Below are positions 17,631 through 26,573 of a stretch of DNA of 64,000 nucleotides, piece by piece (the first letter of the stretch is position 1; each line of letters starts with the position of its first letter). The notes below the pieces were generated by a model. It was given only the letters and a program-made list of their open reading frames with translations, was not told the origin of the DNA and made no database searches. Source of the stretch: Mesorhizobium sp. CA8 (GTDB taxonomy: Bacteria > Pseudomonadota > Alphaproteobacteria > Rhizobiales > Rhizobiaceae); contig NZ_JAIUHG010000010.1 of the NCBI RefSeq assembly GCF_020164955.1, positions 1-64,000 of the forward strand, given 5' to 3'. Position numbers and translations under genes: made by a program.

Positions 17631-18380
17631 ATGGCCGAGACCGACAGCAGAAAAACCATAGTGCTCACCGGCGCCAGCCGAGGCATCGGCCATGCAACGG
17701 TGAAGCGCTTTTCGCGCGAGGGCTGGCGCGTCATCACCTGCTCGCGCCAGGCCTTTGCCGAGGACTGTCCATGGCCGGCCGGTCCCGAGGACCACATCAA
17801 GGTCGACCTCGCCGACCAGGAGGATGTCGGTATCGCCGTTTCGGAAATCCGTCACCGGCTGGAGGCGCATGGCGGACAGCTGCACGCGCTGGTCAACAAT
17901 GCCGGCATCTCGCCGAAGCTGAAAGACGGCAGCCGCATGAATTCGATCGACACGCCTATGCATGTCTGGCGCGACGTGTTCCAGGTCAATTTCTTCGCGC
18001 CGATCATGTTGGCGAGAGGTCTGTTCAAGGAACTCGCCGCCGCCAAGGGCTCGATCGTCAACGTCACCTCGATCGCCGGCACCCGCGTGCATCCCTTCGC
18101 CGGCACGGCCTATGCCACATCCAAGGCGGCGCTCGGCTCGCTGACGCGCGAGATGGCGCATGACTTCGGCCCGCACGGCATCCGCGTCAACGCCATCGCG
18201 CCGGGCGAGATCGACACGGCGATCCTGTCGCCCGGCACCGATAAGATCGTCGAGACAATCCCGCTCAGACGCCTCGGCGCCACCTCGGAAGTCGCCGACA
18301 TCATCTTCTTCCTGTGTTCGGGCCAGGCGTCCTACGTGACCGGCTCGGAAATCCACATCAATGGCGGCCAGCACGTGTGA
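17631..18380 (+). CDS. SDR family NAD(P)-dependent oxidoreductase
   Basis: This is a classical short-chain dehydrogenase/reductase of 249 aa. The cofactor motif TGASRGIG is at residues 13-20, NNAG at about 89-92, and the active-site YATSK at 161-165 with the catalytic Ser in VTSIAG (about 147). The C-terminus GSEIHINGGQHV is standard. The substrate is not predictable. It is transcribed towards the minus-strand oxidoreductase, with 10 bp between the two stop codons. Confidence 0.9.
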   Translation: MAETDSRKTIVLTGASRGIGHATVKRFSREGWRVITCSRQAFAEDCPWPAGPEDHIKVDLADQEDVGIAVSEIRHRLEAHGGQLHALVNNAGISPKLKDGSRMNSIDTPMHVWRDVFQVNFFAPIMLARGLFKELAAAKGSIVNVTSIAGTRVHPFAGTAYATSKAALGSLTREMAHDFGPHGIRVNAIAPGEIDTAILSPGTDKIVETIPLRRLGATSEVADIIFFLCSGQASYVTGSEIHINGGQHV

Positions 18381-18390
18381 TTGGCTGACG

Positions 18391-19308
18391 TCAAGCCATG
18401 GTGACAACAGCCTTGCCGCTGAAGCTGCGTTGCCGCAGAGCGTCCAGGGCCTGGCCGATGTCCGTCCACGGCACGGTCATGGCCACGCGCGTTTCGAGCC
18501 TGCCGGCCGCGACGAGATCGAGCAGCGCGGCGATGTCGGCGCCGATGGCTGAACCGGACGCGTAATAGGCGAAGGTCTGAAGCCGCGCGCCTTCGTGGCC
18601 TGGAACGAACTGGCGGAATCCGATCGGCGTGAGCTCGCCGCTGCTCGAGCCGAACATAACGATTGTCCCGCCGGGCGCGACGTGTTCGATCGCGTCGGCG
18701 AGGCTTTTCCCGCCGACCGACTCGGTGATCAATGAAAACGCTCCCTCGGTGAGTTCGATCGACTCGACGACCTGCTCGGCGCCCAGTTCGCGAAGATCAT
18801 CGTGGTGCCGGGCCGAAGCGATCGCTGTCACCGAAGCGCCCTGCTCGCGGGCGATTTGAATCTGGAAGCGGCCGACCGCGCCGCTCGCGCCGGTGATCAA
18901 AACCCGCTGTCCGGTGAGATCGCCGCCATGGCGCAACGTCCTGAGCGCCGTCGTACCCGCCACGGGAAGCGTGGCTGCGTCGGCGAAGCTGACCGCGTCC
19001 GGCACGACGGCGAGACGATCGGTCGGAACGGCCACCCGTTCAGCCCAGCCGGCCTGGTCGACCAAGGCCGCAACGCGCGTGCCCGCGGCCGGGCCTGAAC
19101 CATCGGCGGCCGCGCGCTCGACAATGCCGACGATGTCCTGGCCAGGTATCCAGCCGTCGGGACGTATGCCGAGCAGGCGCAGCTCACCACGATTCAGCGA
19201 AGTTGCATGAACAGCCACCAATGCTTCATTTCCATTGCAGCTTGGCTCCTCGGCTCCGGTGAGCTTCAGCCGGGTAGGGCTGTCGGAAGAAATGGCGAGA
19301 GCGAGCAC
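18391..19308 (-). CDS. zinc-independent MDR-family oxidoreductase (quinone oxidoreductase-like)
   Basis: This is a medium-chain dehydrogenase/reductase of 305 aa. The N-terminal GroES-like domain contains SLNRGELRLLG and GQDIVGIV. The Rossmann motif TGASGAVGRFQIQIA lies near residue 139. Zinc-ligand cysteines are absent, so it resembles NADPH:quinone reductases. It is divergent from an AraC-type regulator gene across 165 bp, the usual arrangement when the regulator controls the enzyme. Confidence 0.85.
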   Translation of the reverse strand: MLALAISSDSPTRLKLTGAEEPSCNGNEALVAVHATSLNRGELRLLGIRPDGWIPGQDIVGIVERAAADGSGPAAGTRVAALVDQAGWAERVAVPTDRLAVVPDAVSFADAATLPVAGTTALRTLRHGGDLTGQRVLITGASGAVGRFQIQIAREQGASVTAIASARHHDDLRELGAEQVVESIELTEGAFSLITESVGGKSLADAIEHVAPGGTIVMFGSSSGELTPIGFRQFVPGHEGARLQTFAYYASGSAIGADIAALLDLVAAGRLETRVAMTVPWTDIGQALDALRQRSFSGKAVVTMA

Positions 19309-19473
19309 AGGCCCCTCCTTTCGAAATTGGCTTTGGGAGTCGATTGACGAAACGGCTGGAGCCTATCGACTTTCGCGCTTGAAAAATTTAGAGATAAAGC
19401 CAGATGATCGCTAAAAGACATCAAGGATGAGACAGCCGCTTCGCTGGCCCAGGCTGGATTTGACGTCGACGAC

Positions 19474-20232
19474 GTGGCCGCGCCGGCGATCGCCGTTGGC
19501 GTCGATGTCACAGAGACCAGGGCCGAGGTGCGCGAGCATTGGCATCGCAAGGGGCAGCTCGTCTTCGCGCTCGGCGGCGGCGTCACCTGTCGCGTTCCGA
19601 GCGGGCTTTGGATGGTGCCGCCGCATTGCGGCGTGTGGGTGCCGAGCCGCATGGAACACAGCAACATCGCAACGGTCAATGCCCGGATTTTCTTCGTCTA
19701 TATCGAGCCGGGCGCCGCCGACCTGCCGGATCGGTGCTGCACGCTTTCGATCTCGCCGCTGCTGCGCGAGCTGATCATCGAACTGTCGGACTGCGCGCCG
19801 GACGATGCGCGCGGCAACTTCCTGGGAAGCGTGCTGCTCGCCGAACTGCCGCGTATGCCTGTGCAGCAATTGCATTTGCCGATCTCGGCCGAGCCGCGGT
19901 TGCGGCGGATCGCCGAAGCGCTGGCCGACGACCCTGCCGATCGCGGCACGCTGGCGGAGTGGGCGGACCGCCTGGCGCTCAGCGAGAGCAGCCTGGCGCG
20001 CCTCGTCGTGAAGGAGACGGGCTTAAGTTTCGGGCGCTGGCGCCAGCAGCTGCATCTGATCGTGGCACTCAGGGAGCTGTCTTCCGGCGCCAGCGTGCAG
20101 CAGGTGTCGGGCGATCTCGGCTATGAATCGGTCACCGCCTTCATCACCATGTTCAAGAAGGCGCTGGGCAAGCCGCCGGCGAAATATCTCAGCGACATCG
20201 CGCAGAATGGCGGTTCCGCGTTCCTGGCCTGA
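19474..20232 (+). CDS. AraC-family transcriptional regulator
   Basis: The protein has an N-terminal cupin-like sensor domain (HWHRKGQLVFALGGGVTC, then WMVPPHCGVWVP). Its C-terminal double helix-turn-helix includes LALSESSLARLVVKETGLSF and VSGDLGYESVTAFITMFKKALG. At 252 aa from GTG 19474 it is near normal length. The start is doubtful: coding-like sequence (KDETAASLAQAGFDVDDV) continues upstream without a start codon, and ATG 19404 would be in frame if the AAAA at 19413-19416 were AAA. It is divergent from the oxidoreductase at 18391-19308, its likely target. Confidence 0.85.
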   Translation: MAAPAIAVGVDVTETRAEVREHWHRKGQLVFALGGGVTCRVPSGLWMVPPHCGVWVPSRMEHSNIATVNARIFFVYIEPGAADLPDRCCTLSISPLLRELIIELSDCAPDDARGNFLGSVLLAELPRMPVQQLHLPISAEPRLRRIAEALADDPADRGTLAEWADRLALSESSLARLVVKETGLSFGRWRQQLHLIVALRELSSGASVQQVSGDLGYESVTAFITMFKKALGKPPAKYLSDIAQNGGSAFLA

Positions 20233-20238
20233 CTTCCA

Positions 20239-22038
20239 TCAAGCGGGCTGCGGGTTGATCTCCATGGCAGGCCCGGCCGGATCCGTGGCCGTGCCGGTTA
20301 CCACCTCGACGATGGCGCGGGCGATCTCGCGCTCGCCCATGATCACGATGTCGGCGCCGAGCCCTTTGAGGTGCTCGACCTCGGCGTCGGAATGGGCGCG
20401 AGCAATGACATCGATCGCCGGATTGGCCGCGCGAGCCCTGAGCACAACCTGCCCCGCCTCGAAAGCGTTGGGGATAGCGAGGATCAGCCGCTTGGCGCCC
20501 TCCGGATTGGCCGCTGCGAAGACCTCCACATTGGCGGCATTGCCGGCGATGGTCTCGAAGCCGTCGTCACGCAGCTTGGCCAGCGTCTTGTCGGCATCCT
20601 CGATGACCAGAAAGGGCAGGGCGGCTTCTTTCAACGCCGCGCCCACCAGGTTGCCGACGCGGCCGTAGCCGATCAGGATGGAATGGCCGGCAAGCGCGGT
20701 CTTGGGCGGCGGGCCATCTTCCTTGCCAGGAGCCGCCTGGAGCGACGCGACCTGGCCCGGCTCGGTCGCCGGGCCGACCGGCCTTTGCTCTTCGACCGGC
20801 GTGGCCTTGCCGGCGCGCCTTTCCAGGCACGGCTTCATCCAGTCGACAATGAGGAACATCAGCGGATTGAGCAGGATCGAGAGGATCGCGCCGGCGAGGA
20901 TCAGGTCGCGGCCCTGCTCGGGCAACAGTTTCAGGCCGACGCCAAGCTCGGCCAGGATGAAGGAAAATTCGCCGATCTGGGCAAGGCTCGCCGAAGTCAT
21001 CAGCGCGGTGGCGATCGGATAGCGGAAGGCGACCACGATGACGAAAGCCGCGATCGACTTGCCGATGATGATGATGGCCAAGGTGGCGAGGATCGGCAGG
21101 CCGTTGCTGATCAGGCTGAAAGGGTCGAACAGCATGCCGACCGAGACGAAGAACAGCACCGAGAAGGCGTCGCGCAGCGGCAGCGATTCTTCCGCCGCGC
21201 GGTGGCTGAGCTCGGATTCGCTCATGATCATGCCGGCGAAGAAGGCGCCGAGCGCCAGCGAGACGCCGAAAAGCTTCGCCGCGCCGAAGGCGACGCCGAG
21301 CGCAATGGCCAGCACCGCGAGCCGGAACAATTCCCGGGAGCCGGTGTGGGCGACGTAATGCAGGATCCACGGAATAACCCTGCGGCCGACCACCAGCATG
21401 ACGACGACGAAGGCGGCGACCTTGGCAAGCGTGACGCCGACCACGCCCCAAATGCCGTAGCTGGCGGGCAGCGAAAGCAGGCTCGCATGGTCGTCGACCT
21501 GCGGCTGCCCGCCAAGCACGCCGGCGAGCGCCGGCAATAGCACCAGCGCCAGCACCATGGCCAGATCCTCGACGATCAGCCAGCCGACGGCAATGCGGCC
21601 GCGCTCGGTCTCGATCAGCCGCCGCTCCTGCATGGCGCGCAAAAGCACCACGGTCGATGCGACTGAAAGCGCCAGGCCGAAGACCAGGCCGGCGCCCAGC
21701 GACCAGCCGAGCAGCCATGCCAGTCCGACGCCGAGCAAGGTCGCAAAGCCGATCTGCACGATGGCGCCCGGCACGGCGATGGCGCGGACGGACAGAAGGT
21801 CCTTCAGCGAAAAATGCAGGCCGACGCCGAACATCAAAAGGATGACGCCGATTTCCGCGAGTTCATTGGCAAGGCTGGCGTCGGCGACGAAGCCGGGCGT
21901 GTTCGGACCGACAAGGACGCCGGCGACAAGATAGCCGACGAGCGGCGGGATGCGGAAACGGTTGGCTAACGCCCCGAAGACGAATGCAAGCCCCAGACCG
22001 GCGACGATGGTGGCGATAAGGGGCGTGTCATGCGGCAT
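20239..22038 (-). CDS. cation:proton antiporter with RCK domain (KefB/YbaL-type, CPA2)
   Basis: This is an inner-membrane monovalent cation:proton antiporter of 599 aa. Residues 1 to about 390 hold roughly 12 hydrophobic helices with the CPA2 motif pattern (PPLVGYLVAGVLVGP near 31-45). A cytoplasmic RCK/TrkA-N domain follows a Pro-rich linker and starts ILIGYGRVGN (about 454-463). It includes the nucleotide-binding acidic region VIEDAD. YbaL is the closest well-known type. The role is probably potassium/proton homeostasis. Confidence 0.9.
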   Translation of the reverse strand: MPHDTPLIATIVAGLGLAFVFGALANRFRIPPLVGYLVAGVLVGPNTPGFVADASLANELAEIGVILLMFGVGLHFSLKDLLSVRAIAVPGAIVQIGFATLLGVGLAWLLGWSLGAGLVFGLALSVASTVVLLRAMQERRLIETERGRIAVGWLIVEDLAMVLALVLLPALAGVLGGQPQVDDHASLLSLPASYGIWGVVGVTLAKVAAFVVVMLVVGRRVIPWILHYVAHTGSRELFRLAVLAIALGVAFGAAKLFGVSLALGAFFAGMIMSESELSHRAAEESLPLRDAFSVLFFVSVGMLFDPFSLISNGLPILATLAIIIIGKSIAAFVIVVAFRYPIATALMTSASLAQIGEFSFILAELGVGLKLLPEQGRDLILAGAILSILLNPLMFLIVDWMKPCLERRAGKATPVEEQRPVGPATEPGQVASLQAAPGKEDGPPPKTALAGHSILIGYGRVGNLVGAALKEAALPFLVIEDADKTLAKLRDDGFETIAGNAANVEVFAAANPEGAKRLILAIPNAFEAGQVVLRARAANPAIDVIARAHSDAEVEHLKGLGADIVIMGEREIARAIVEVVTGTATDPAGPAMEINPQPA

Positions 22039-22252
22039 TGTCTATGGAGCGCCTTTCGAAAATTCACGATGTCGGATAGGCGCCCGCCGAGGCCCTCGCC
22101 TTCGGCAATATGATGGACGCAGCGGCGATGATGCAACCGCCGCCGCGCAGAATTCGATGCTGAAGCCGGCGCGCACCGGAAACCGGCGCCGCGCCGACAA
22201 AGAGACGGCTTCGGGACGCGATCCAGGCTCGAAGCAGCTTTTTTTCGGCGCC

Positions 22253-22693
22253 TTATGCCGCTTGCAACAGGTTCTCGATGTCGGAAATCGTGTGGTTGGT
22301 GAGCGTCTTGGGGATTTCCGCTTGCACCTTCTCGCCCACCTCCTTGTGCAGTTTCTGGCGCATCTCGCCAAGCACCTGCGGCGGCGCGATCAGCACGACC
22401 GCATCGAACGCGCCGCGATGCGCAAGCTTGTAGAGCCGGTCGGCAATCTCGACGGCGAAGCGCTCCTTGCCGAGACGGTGCCAATCGGTTTCTTCGACGG
22501 CGCTGCGGGGACCCTCGTTGCTCTGGCGGCCCGGCTTGTCGCTGCCTTGCTCGCGCGTCGGGGGGTTCTCCTGCTCCATCTCCTGCACCACCTCCAGGTT
22601 CGGGAACTTGCTGTCGCCCTGGTTGCGCAGGAAGAGCGCCTTTTCGCCATCAGCCACGACGACCCACACTCCGTGTTTCAGCTTGACGCTCAT
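22253..22693 (-). CDS. host attachment family protein
   Basis: This is a 146-aa soluble protein matching the host-attachment (AtsE-like) family. It has WVVVADGEKALFLRN near the N-terminus, a variable charged middle with GRQSNEGPRSAVEETDWH, and a conserved C-terminal half (FAVEIADRLYKLAHRG, VLIAPPQVLGEMR, then LTNHTISDIENLL). The start at 22693 has AAGGAGG at ideal spacing. The name comes from an Agrobacterium plant-attachment locus; the biochemical function is unknown. Confidence 0.85.
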   Translation of the reverse strand: MSVKLKHGVWVVVADGEKALFLRNQGDSKFPNLEVVQEMEQENPPTREQGSDKPGRQSNEGPRSAVEETDWHRLGKERFAVEIADRLYKLAHRGAFDAVVLIAPPQVLGEMRQKLHKEVGEKVQAEIPKTLTNHTISDIENLLQAA

Positions 22694-23108
22694 GGCGTTC
22701 CTCCTTGCTTGCATTGTTGTCGATCGATGGAACTCGGGATCGACAGGATGATCGCTAGGCAAACGAGCCGCGCAGCATGATGGTTCCGATCCGGGATGAT
22801 GCCCTCGACTGCTCCCGCAAGGCGAAGCTGGGGCGCCGACCGGCAAGGTCGGCTTAATCTACTAAGTTAGTAGAATTTAGAAAAACTGTTTTGCGGCCTT
22901 CCGGCAAAGACGCTAAAAATTGCGACGGATCAAAGCGGTTTCCCATGCCGCTCTGGCCGTCTCATTCTTAAAGTAGAATTTTTTTCTCTTGCTCTTCGCG
23001 GCTGCGAAAAAGCGATTGCCTGCCGTTCGGCAGTGCGCGAGTGCTTGCCTTCTGGTTTTTGGCCAGCCCGCGTAAAACTGCCAAACTGTTCCAATATTGC
23101 TCGTCGCC
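22694..23108. other. intergenic control region upstream of the cys operon
   Basis: This region of 415 bp lies between the divergent host-attachment gene and cysG. No convincing reading frame is present. It contains the palindrome at 22858-22874 and a second copy of its right half at 22972-22981. The sequence between them is locally AT-rich (TTTAGAAAAACTG), unlike the GC-rich surroundings, as expected for a promoter region. Confidence 0.5.
22858..22874. promoter_or_regulatory. palindromic operator candidate upstream of cysG
   Basis: CTACTAA-G-TTAGTAG is a perfect 7-bp inverted repeat around one base, extended by T and A at the ends. Its right half, AGTAGAATTT (22869-22878), recurs at 22972-22981 inside a second imperfect palindrome, ATTCT...AGAAT. 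The nearest plus-strand gene is cysG, start 23109. The binding protein is unknown; a sulfur-responsive regulator is inferred from position. Confidence 0.5.
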
Positions 23109-24557
23109 ATGTCGCAAACCAATACCAAGCTCAATGCCTTTCCCGTCTTCATGCGGGTCGACGGCGAAGCCGTAGCCATCGTCGGCAATGGCGAGGAGGC
23201 GCTTGCCAAGGCCAGGCTGCTTGCGCAATCGAGCGCGGTGCTGCGTATCGTCGCCGACAATGCCAGTGGCGGGCTGCTGGATTTCATCGCATCGACCGGC
23301 GCCGTCCACATCAACGCAGCCTATGAGGCCGCGCATCTCCAAGGCGCCGCCCTGGTGTTCGCTGCGAGCGGCGACGAAGCACTCGATCGCAGCGTAGCCG
23401 AGGACGCGCGCCGGCTGGGCATCCCGGTCAACGCGGTCGACCGTCCGGACCTCTGCGATTTCTTCACCCCGGCCTTGGTCAACCGCGCGCCGGTGGCGAT
23501 TGCCATCGGCACCGAGGGCGGCGGACCGGTTCTGGCGCAAATGCTGCGCGGGCGCATCGACCGCATGCTGTCGCCATCGCTCGGCCGGCTGGTGGCACTT
23601 GCCGCGACGTTCCGGGCCGCCGCCGAGAGCCTGCCGAAGGGCAGTCGCCGCCGCCGCTTCTGGAGCGATTTCTTCGCCGGCGCGCCGGCCAAGGCAATCG
23701 AGGCAGGCGACCTCGCCGAGGCGCATGGCGCGGCGCTCGACCTCTTGGCCCAGGATGCTCCGGTCGAGGGACATATTGCGCTGGTCGGTGCCGGTCCGGG
23801 CGCGGAAGATCTTTTGACTTTGCGCGCGCATCGCCTTCTGATGGAGGCCGATGTCATCGTCTACGACGCGCTGGTGCCGGAGGCGATCGTCGCCATGGGC
23901 CGCCGCGACGCCGAGCGCCTGCCGGTCGGCAAGCGCAAGGGCTGTCATTCCAAGAGCCAGGAAGAGATCAACGCGCTGCTCATCGAACTTGGCCGCGCCG
24001 GCAAGCGCGTGGTGCGGCTGAAGTCCGGCGACCCGCTGGTGTTCGGACGGGCCGGCGAGGAAATGGCGGCGCTGCGCGAGGCCGGGATCGCCTATGAGGT
24101 GGTTCCGGGCGTCACCGCCGCCTTCGCCGCCGCCGCCGATTTCGAACTGCCGCTGACGCTGCGCGGCGTTTCGTCCTCGATGGTGTTCACCACAGGCCAC
24201 GACCTCAAGGGCAACTCGCTGCCCGACTGGGCAAAGCTTGCCATCTCCGGCGCGACGGTCGCCGTCTATATGGGGCGTTCGGTCGCGGCGGAAGTCGCGG
24301 GGCGGCTGATCGAAGCGGGGCTGTCGCCGGACACCGCGGTCGCCGTCGTCGAGAATGCCAGTCTCGCCGGCCGCCGCCGTTTCCACGGCACGCTTGCCGA
24401 CCTGCCGTCGCTGGAGGCGCGCGCCGATCTCACCGGACCGGTGATGACGATCATCGGCGACGCCGTCGCCGGCGCCAATTTCGAACAATCCGAGCCGCTC
24501 GCGGCACATAGGCATGAGTGTGCGGCTTCAGCCGTGGCCGAAGGAGTTGAGCAATGA
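23109..24557 (+). CDS. cysG: siroheme synthase (bifunctional CysG)
   Basis: This enzyme makes siroheme, the cofactor of the sulfite reductase encoded downstream. Residues 1 to about 210 are the precorrin-2 dehydrogenase/ferrochelatase part (VAIVGNGEEALAKARLL near 18-35). Residues about 218-465 are the uroporphyrinogen-III methyltransferase part, with VGAGPGAEDLLTLRA (about 222) and SGDPLVFGRAGEE (about 305). The length of 482 aa is normal. ATG 23109 was preferred to a TTG at 23097. The last codon overlaps the next start (ATGA). Confidence 0.95.
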   Translation: MSQTNTKLNAFPVFMRVDGEAVAIVGNGEEALAKARLLAQSSAVLRIVADNASGGLLDFIASTGAVHINAAYEAAHLQGAALVFAASGDEALDRSVAEDARRLGIPVNAVDRPDLCDFFTPALVNRAPVAIAIGTEGGGPVLAQMLRGRIDRMLSPSLGRLVALAATFRAAAESLPKGSRRRRFWSDFFAGAPAKAIEAGDLAEAHGAALDLLAQDAPVEGHIALVGAGPGAEDLLTLRAHRLLMEADVIVYDALVPEAIVAMGRRDAERLPVGKRKGCHSKSQEEINALLIELGRAGKRVVRLKSGDPLVFGRAGEEMAALREAGIAYEVVPGVTAAFAAAADFELPLTLRGVSSSMVFTTGHDLKGNSLPDWAKLAISGATVAVYMGRSVAAEVAGRLIEAGLSPDTAVAVVENASLAGRRRFHGTLADLPSLEARADLTGPVMTIIGDAVAGANFEQSEPLAAHRHECAASAVAEGVEQ

Positions 24558-24859
24558 AGGTTCTCACCGCGAACAGGCTCTCCGACGGCATCGCCGTCTG
24601 GTACGCCGCCGGCGGCTGGGCGGAGACGGTCGGCCATGCCGATATCGCGTATGACAAGACGGCGGAGGACCGGCTGGAAGCGATCGGCGCCGCGGCGGCC
24701 GCCAACAATGAGGTGGTCGACGTCAACATCATCGACGTTGCGATCGTCGACGGATTGGTCGAACCGGTGCGGCTGCGCGAAAAGATACGCGCCGCGGGCC
24801 CGACCATCCGCACCGATCTCGGCAAGCAGGCGAGCCCGCAACCGGCACGGGCGGCTTAA
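24554..24859 (+). CDS. DUF2849 domain-containing protein
   Basis: This is a 101-aa protein starting MKVLTANRLSDGIAVWYA, typical of the DUF2849 family, which is nearly always found next to cysI-type sulfite reductases. It overlaps cysG by 4 bp and precedes cysI by 43 bp. No enzyme motif is seen. The association suggests an accessory role in assimilatory sulfite or nitrite reduction, still undefined. Confidence 0.88.
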   Translation: MKVLTANRLSDGIAVWYAAGGWAETVGHADIAYDKTAEDRLEAIGAAAAANNEVVDVNIIDVAIVDGLVEPVRLREKIRAAGPTIRTDLGKQASPQPARAA

Positions 24860-24902
24860 ACCCAAGGAAAGCAGCGGGCGGACGCGCCCGGAAAGACGAA
24901 GC

Positions 24903-26573
24903 ATGTACCGTTACGATGAGTTCGACCAGGATTTCGTACACGCCCGTGTCGCCGAGTTCAGCGACCAGGTGCAGCGCCGGCTTGCCGGCGAAATCACCGA
25001 GGACCAGTTCCGGCCGCTCCGGCTGATGAATGGCGTCTATCTGCAGCTGCACGCCTATATGCTGCGCATCGCGGTGCCTTACGGCACGTTGAACAGCCGG
25101 CAATTGCGCATGCTGGCCCATATCGCCCGCAAATATGACAAGGGTTACGGCCATTTCACCACGCGCCAGAACATCCAGTTCAACTGGCCGGCGTTGTCGG
25201 ACATTCCGGCGATCCTGGCCGATCTGGCGAGCGTCGAGATGCACGCGATCCAGACCAGCGGCAATTGCATCCGCAACGTCACCGCCGACCATTTCGCTGG
25301 CGCCGCAGCCGACGAGGTCGCCGATCCGCGGCCCTATGCCGAAATCCTGCGCCAATGGTCGTCCGTGCATCCGGAGTTCTCGTATCTGCCGCGCAAATTC
25401 AAGATCGCCGTGACTGGCGCCGAGCGCGACCGCGCCGCTATCCAGACGCACGACATCGGCCTGCATCTGAAGAAGAACGCCGCCGGCGAGCTTGGTTTCG
25501 CCGTCTATGTCGGCGGCGGCCAGGGCCGCACGCCTATGGTGGCAAGAAAAATCCGCGACTTCCTGCCGGAGGCCGAGTTGCTGTCCTACTGCACGGCCAT
25601 CCTGCGCGTTTACAACCTCTATGGCCGCCGCGACAACAAGTTCAAGGCGCGCATCAAGATCCTGGTGCACGAGACCGGCGTGGAGGAGATCACCCGCCAG
25701 GTCGAAGCTGAGTGGCAGGCGCTGAAGGATGCCGAGCTCAAGCTGCCGGAAGCCGATATCCAGGCCATCAACGCCTATTTCGCGCCGCCGGCGCTGGTTC
25801 CCCGTCCGGAAGGCGATGATGTGGTGAAACAGGCAAGGCTCGATTCCAAGAGTTTTTCGGAATGGCTCGATCAGAATGTCGTGACGCATCGCCACCCCGA
25901 CTACGCGGCGGTGACGATCTCGCTCAAGGGCATCGGCGAGGTGCCCGGCGACGCCACCGACAGCCAGATGGAAGCGGTGGCCGACATCGCCGAGAGATAC
26001 GCCTTCGACGAATTGCGCGTCAGCCACGAGCAGAACCTTATCCTGCCGCATGTGGCGCGCGCCGATCTCAAGGCAGTCTATGACGCGCTGGTCGAGATCG
26101 GCCTGGCAACCGCCAATTCCAATCTGATCAGCGACATCATCTCCTGCCCGGGCCTCGATTATTGCGCGCTGGCGACGGCGCGCTCGATTCCGGTGGCGCA
26201 GGAAATCTCGCGCCGCTTCGCCTCGCTGGAGCGGCAGCGCGAGATCGGCGAGCTGAAGCTGAAGATCTCCGGCTGCATCAATGCCTGCGGCCACCACCAT
26301 GTCGGCCATATCGGCATTCTTGGCGTCGAGAAGAAAGGCACCGAGCTCTACCAGGTGACGCTTGGCGGTTCGGCCGACGAAAATACGTCCGTCGGCGAGA
26401 TCATCGGCCGCGGCTTCTCCTCGGAAGAAATCACCGATGCCATCGAGCAGATCGTCGATACCTATCTCGGCCTTCGGCTCAATCCCGACGAACGTTTTAT
26501 CGACGCCTACCGCCGTGTCGGTCCCGCGCCGTTCAAGGAGGCGCTCTATGCTGGCGAAACCAAGGCCGCTTGA
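24903..26573 (+). CDS. cysI: assimilatory sulfite reductase, siroheme/4Fe-4S hemoprotein (CysI type)
   Basis: The enzyme reduces sulfite to sulfide using a coupled 4Fe-4S cluster and siroheme; 556 aa. Two ferredoxin-like half domains are present (FTTRQNIQFNWP at about residue 85 and the second repeat after residue 310). The cluster cysteines are C415 and C421 (CPGLDYC) and C458 and C462 (SGCINACGHHH). The start at 24903, MYRYDEFDQDFV, is conserved; the longer open frame overlaps the previous gene. Electrons probably come from ferredoxin, since no cysJ flavoprotein gene is nearby. Confidence 0.94.
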   Translation: MYRYDEFDQDFVHARVAEFSDQVQRRLAGEITEDQFRPLRLMNGVYLQLHAYMLRIAVPYGTLNSRQLRMLAHIARKYDKGYGHFTTRQNIQFNWPALSDIPAILADLASVEMHAIQTSGNCIRNVTADHFAGAAADEVADPRPYAEILRQWSSVHPEFSYLPRKFKIAVTGAERDRAAIQTHDIGLHLKKNAAGELGFAVYVGGGQGRTPMVARKIRDFLPEAELLSYCTAILRVYNLYGRRDNKFKARIKILVHETGVEEITRQVEAEWQALKDAELKLPEADIQAINAYFAPPALVPRPEGDDVVKQARLDSKSFSEWLDQNVVTHRHPDYAAVTISLKGIGEVPGDATDSQMEAVADIAERYAFDELRVSHEQNLILPHVARADLKAVYDALVEIGLATANSNLISDIISCPGLDYCALATARSIPVAQEISRRFASLERQREIGELKLKISGCINACGHHHVGHIGILGVEKKGTELYQVTLGGSADENTSVGEIIGRGFSSEEITDAIEQIVDTYLGLRLNPDERFIDAYRRVGPAPFKEALYAGETKAA

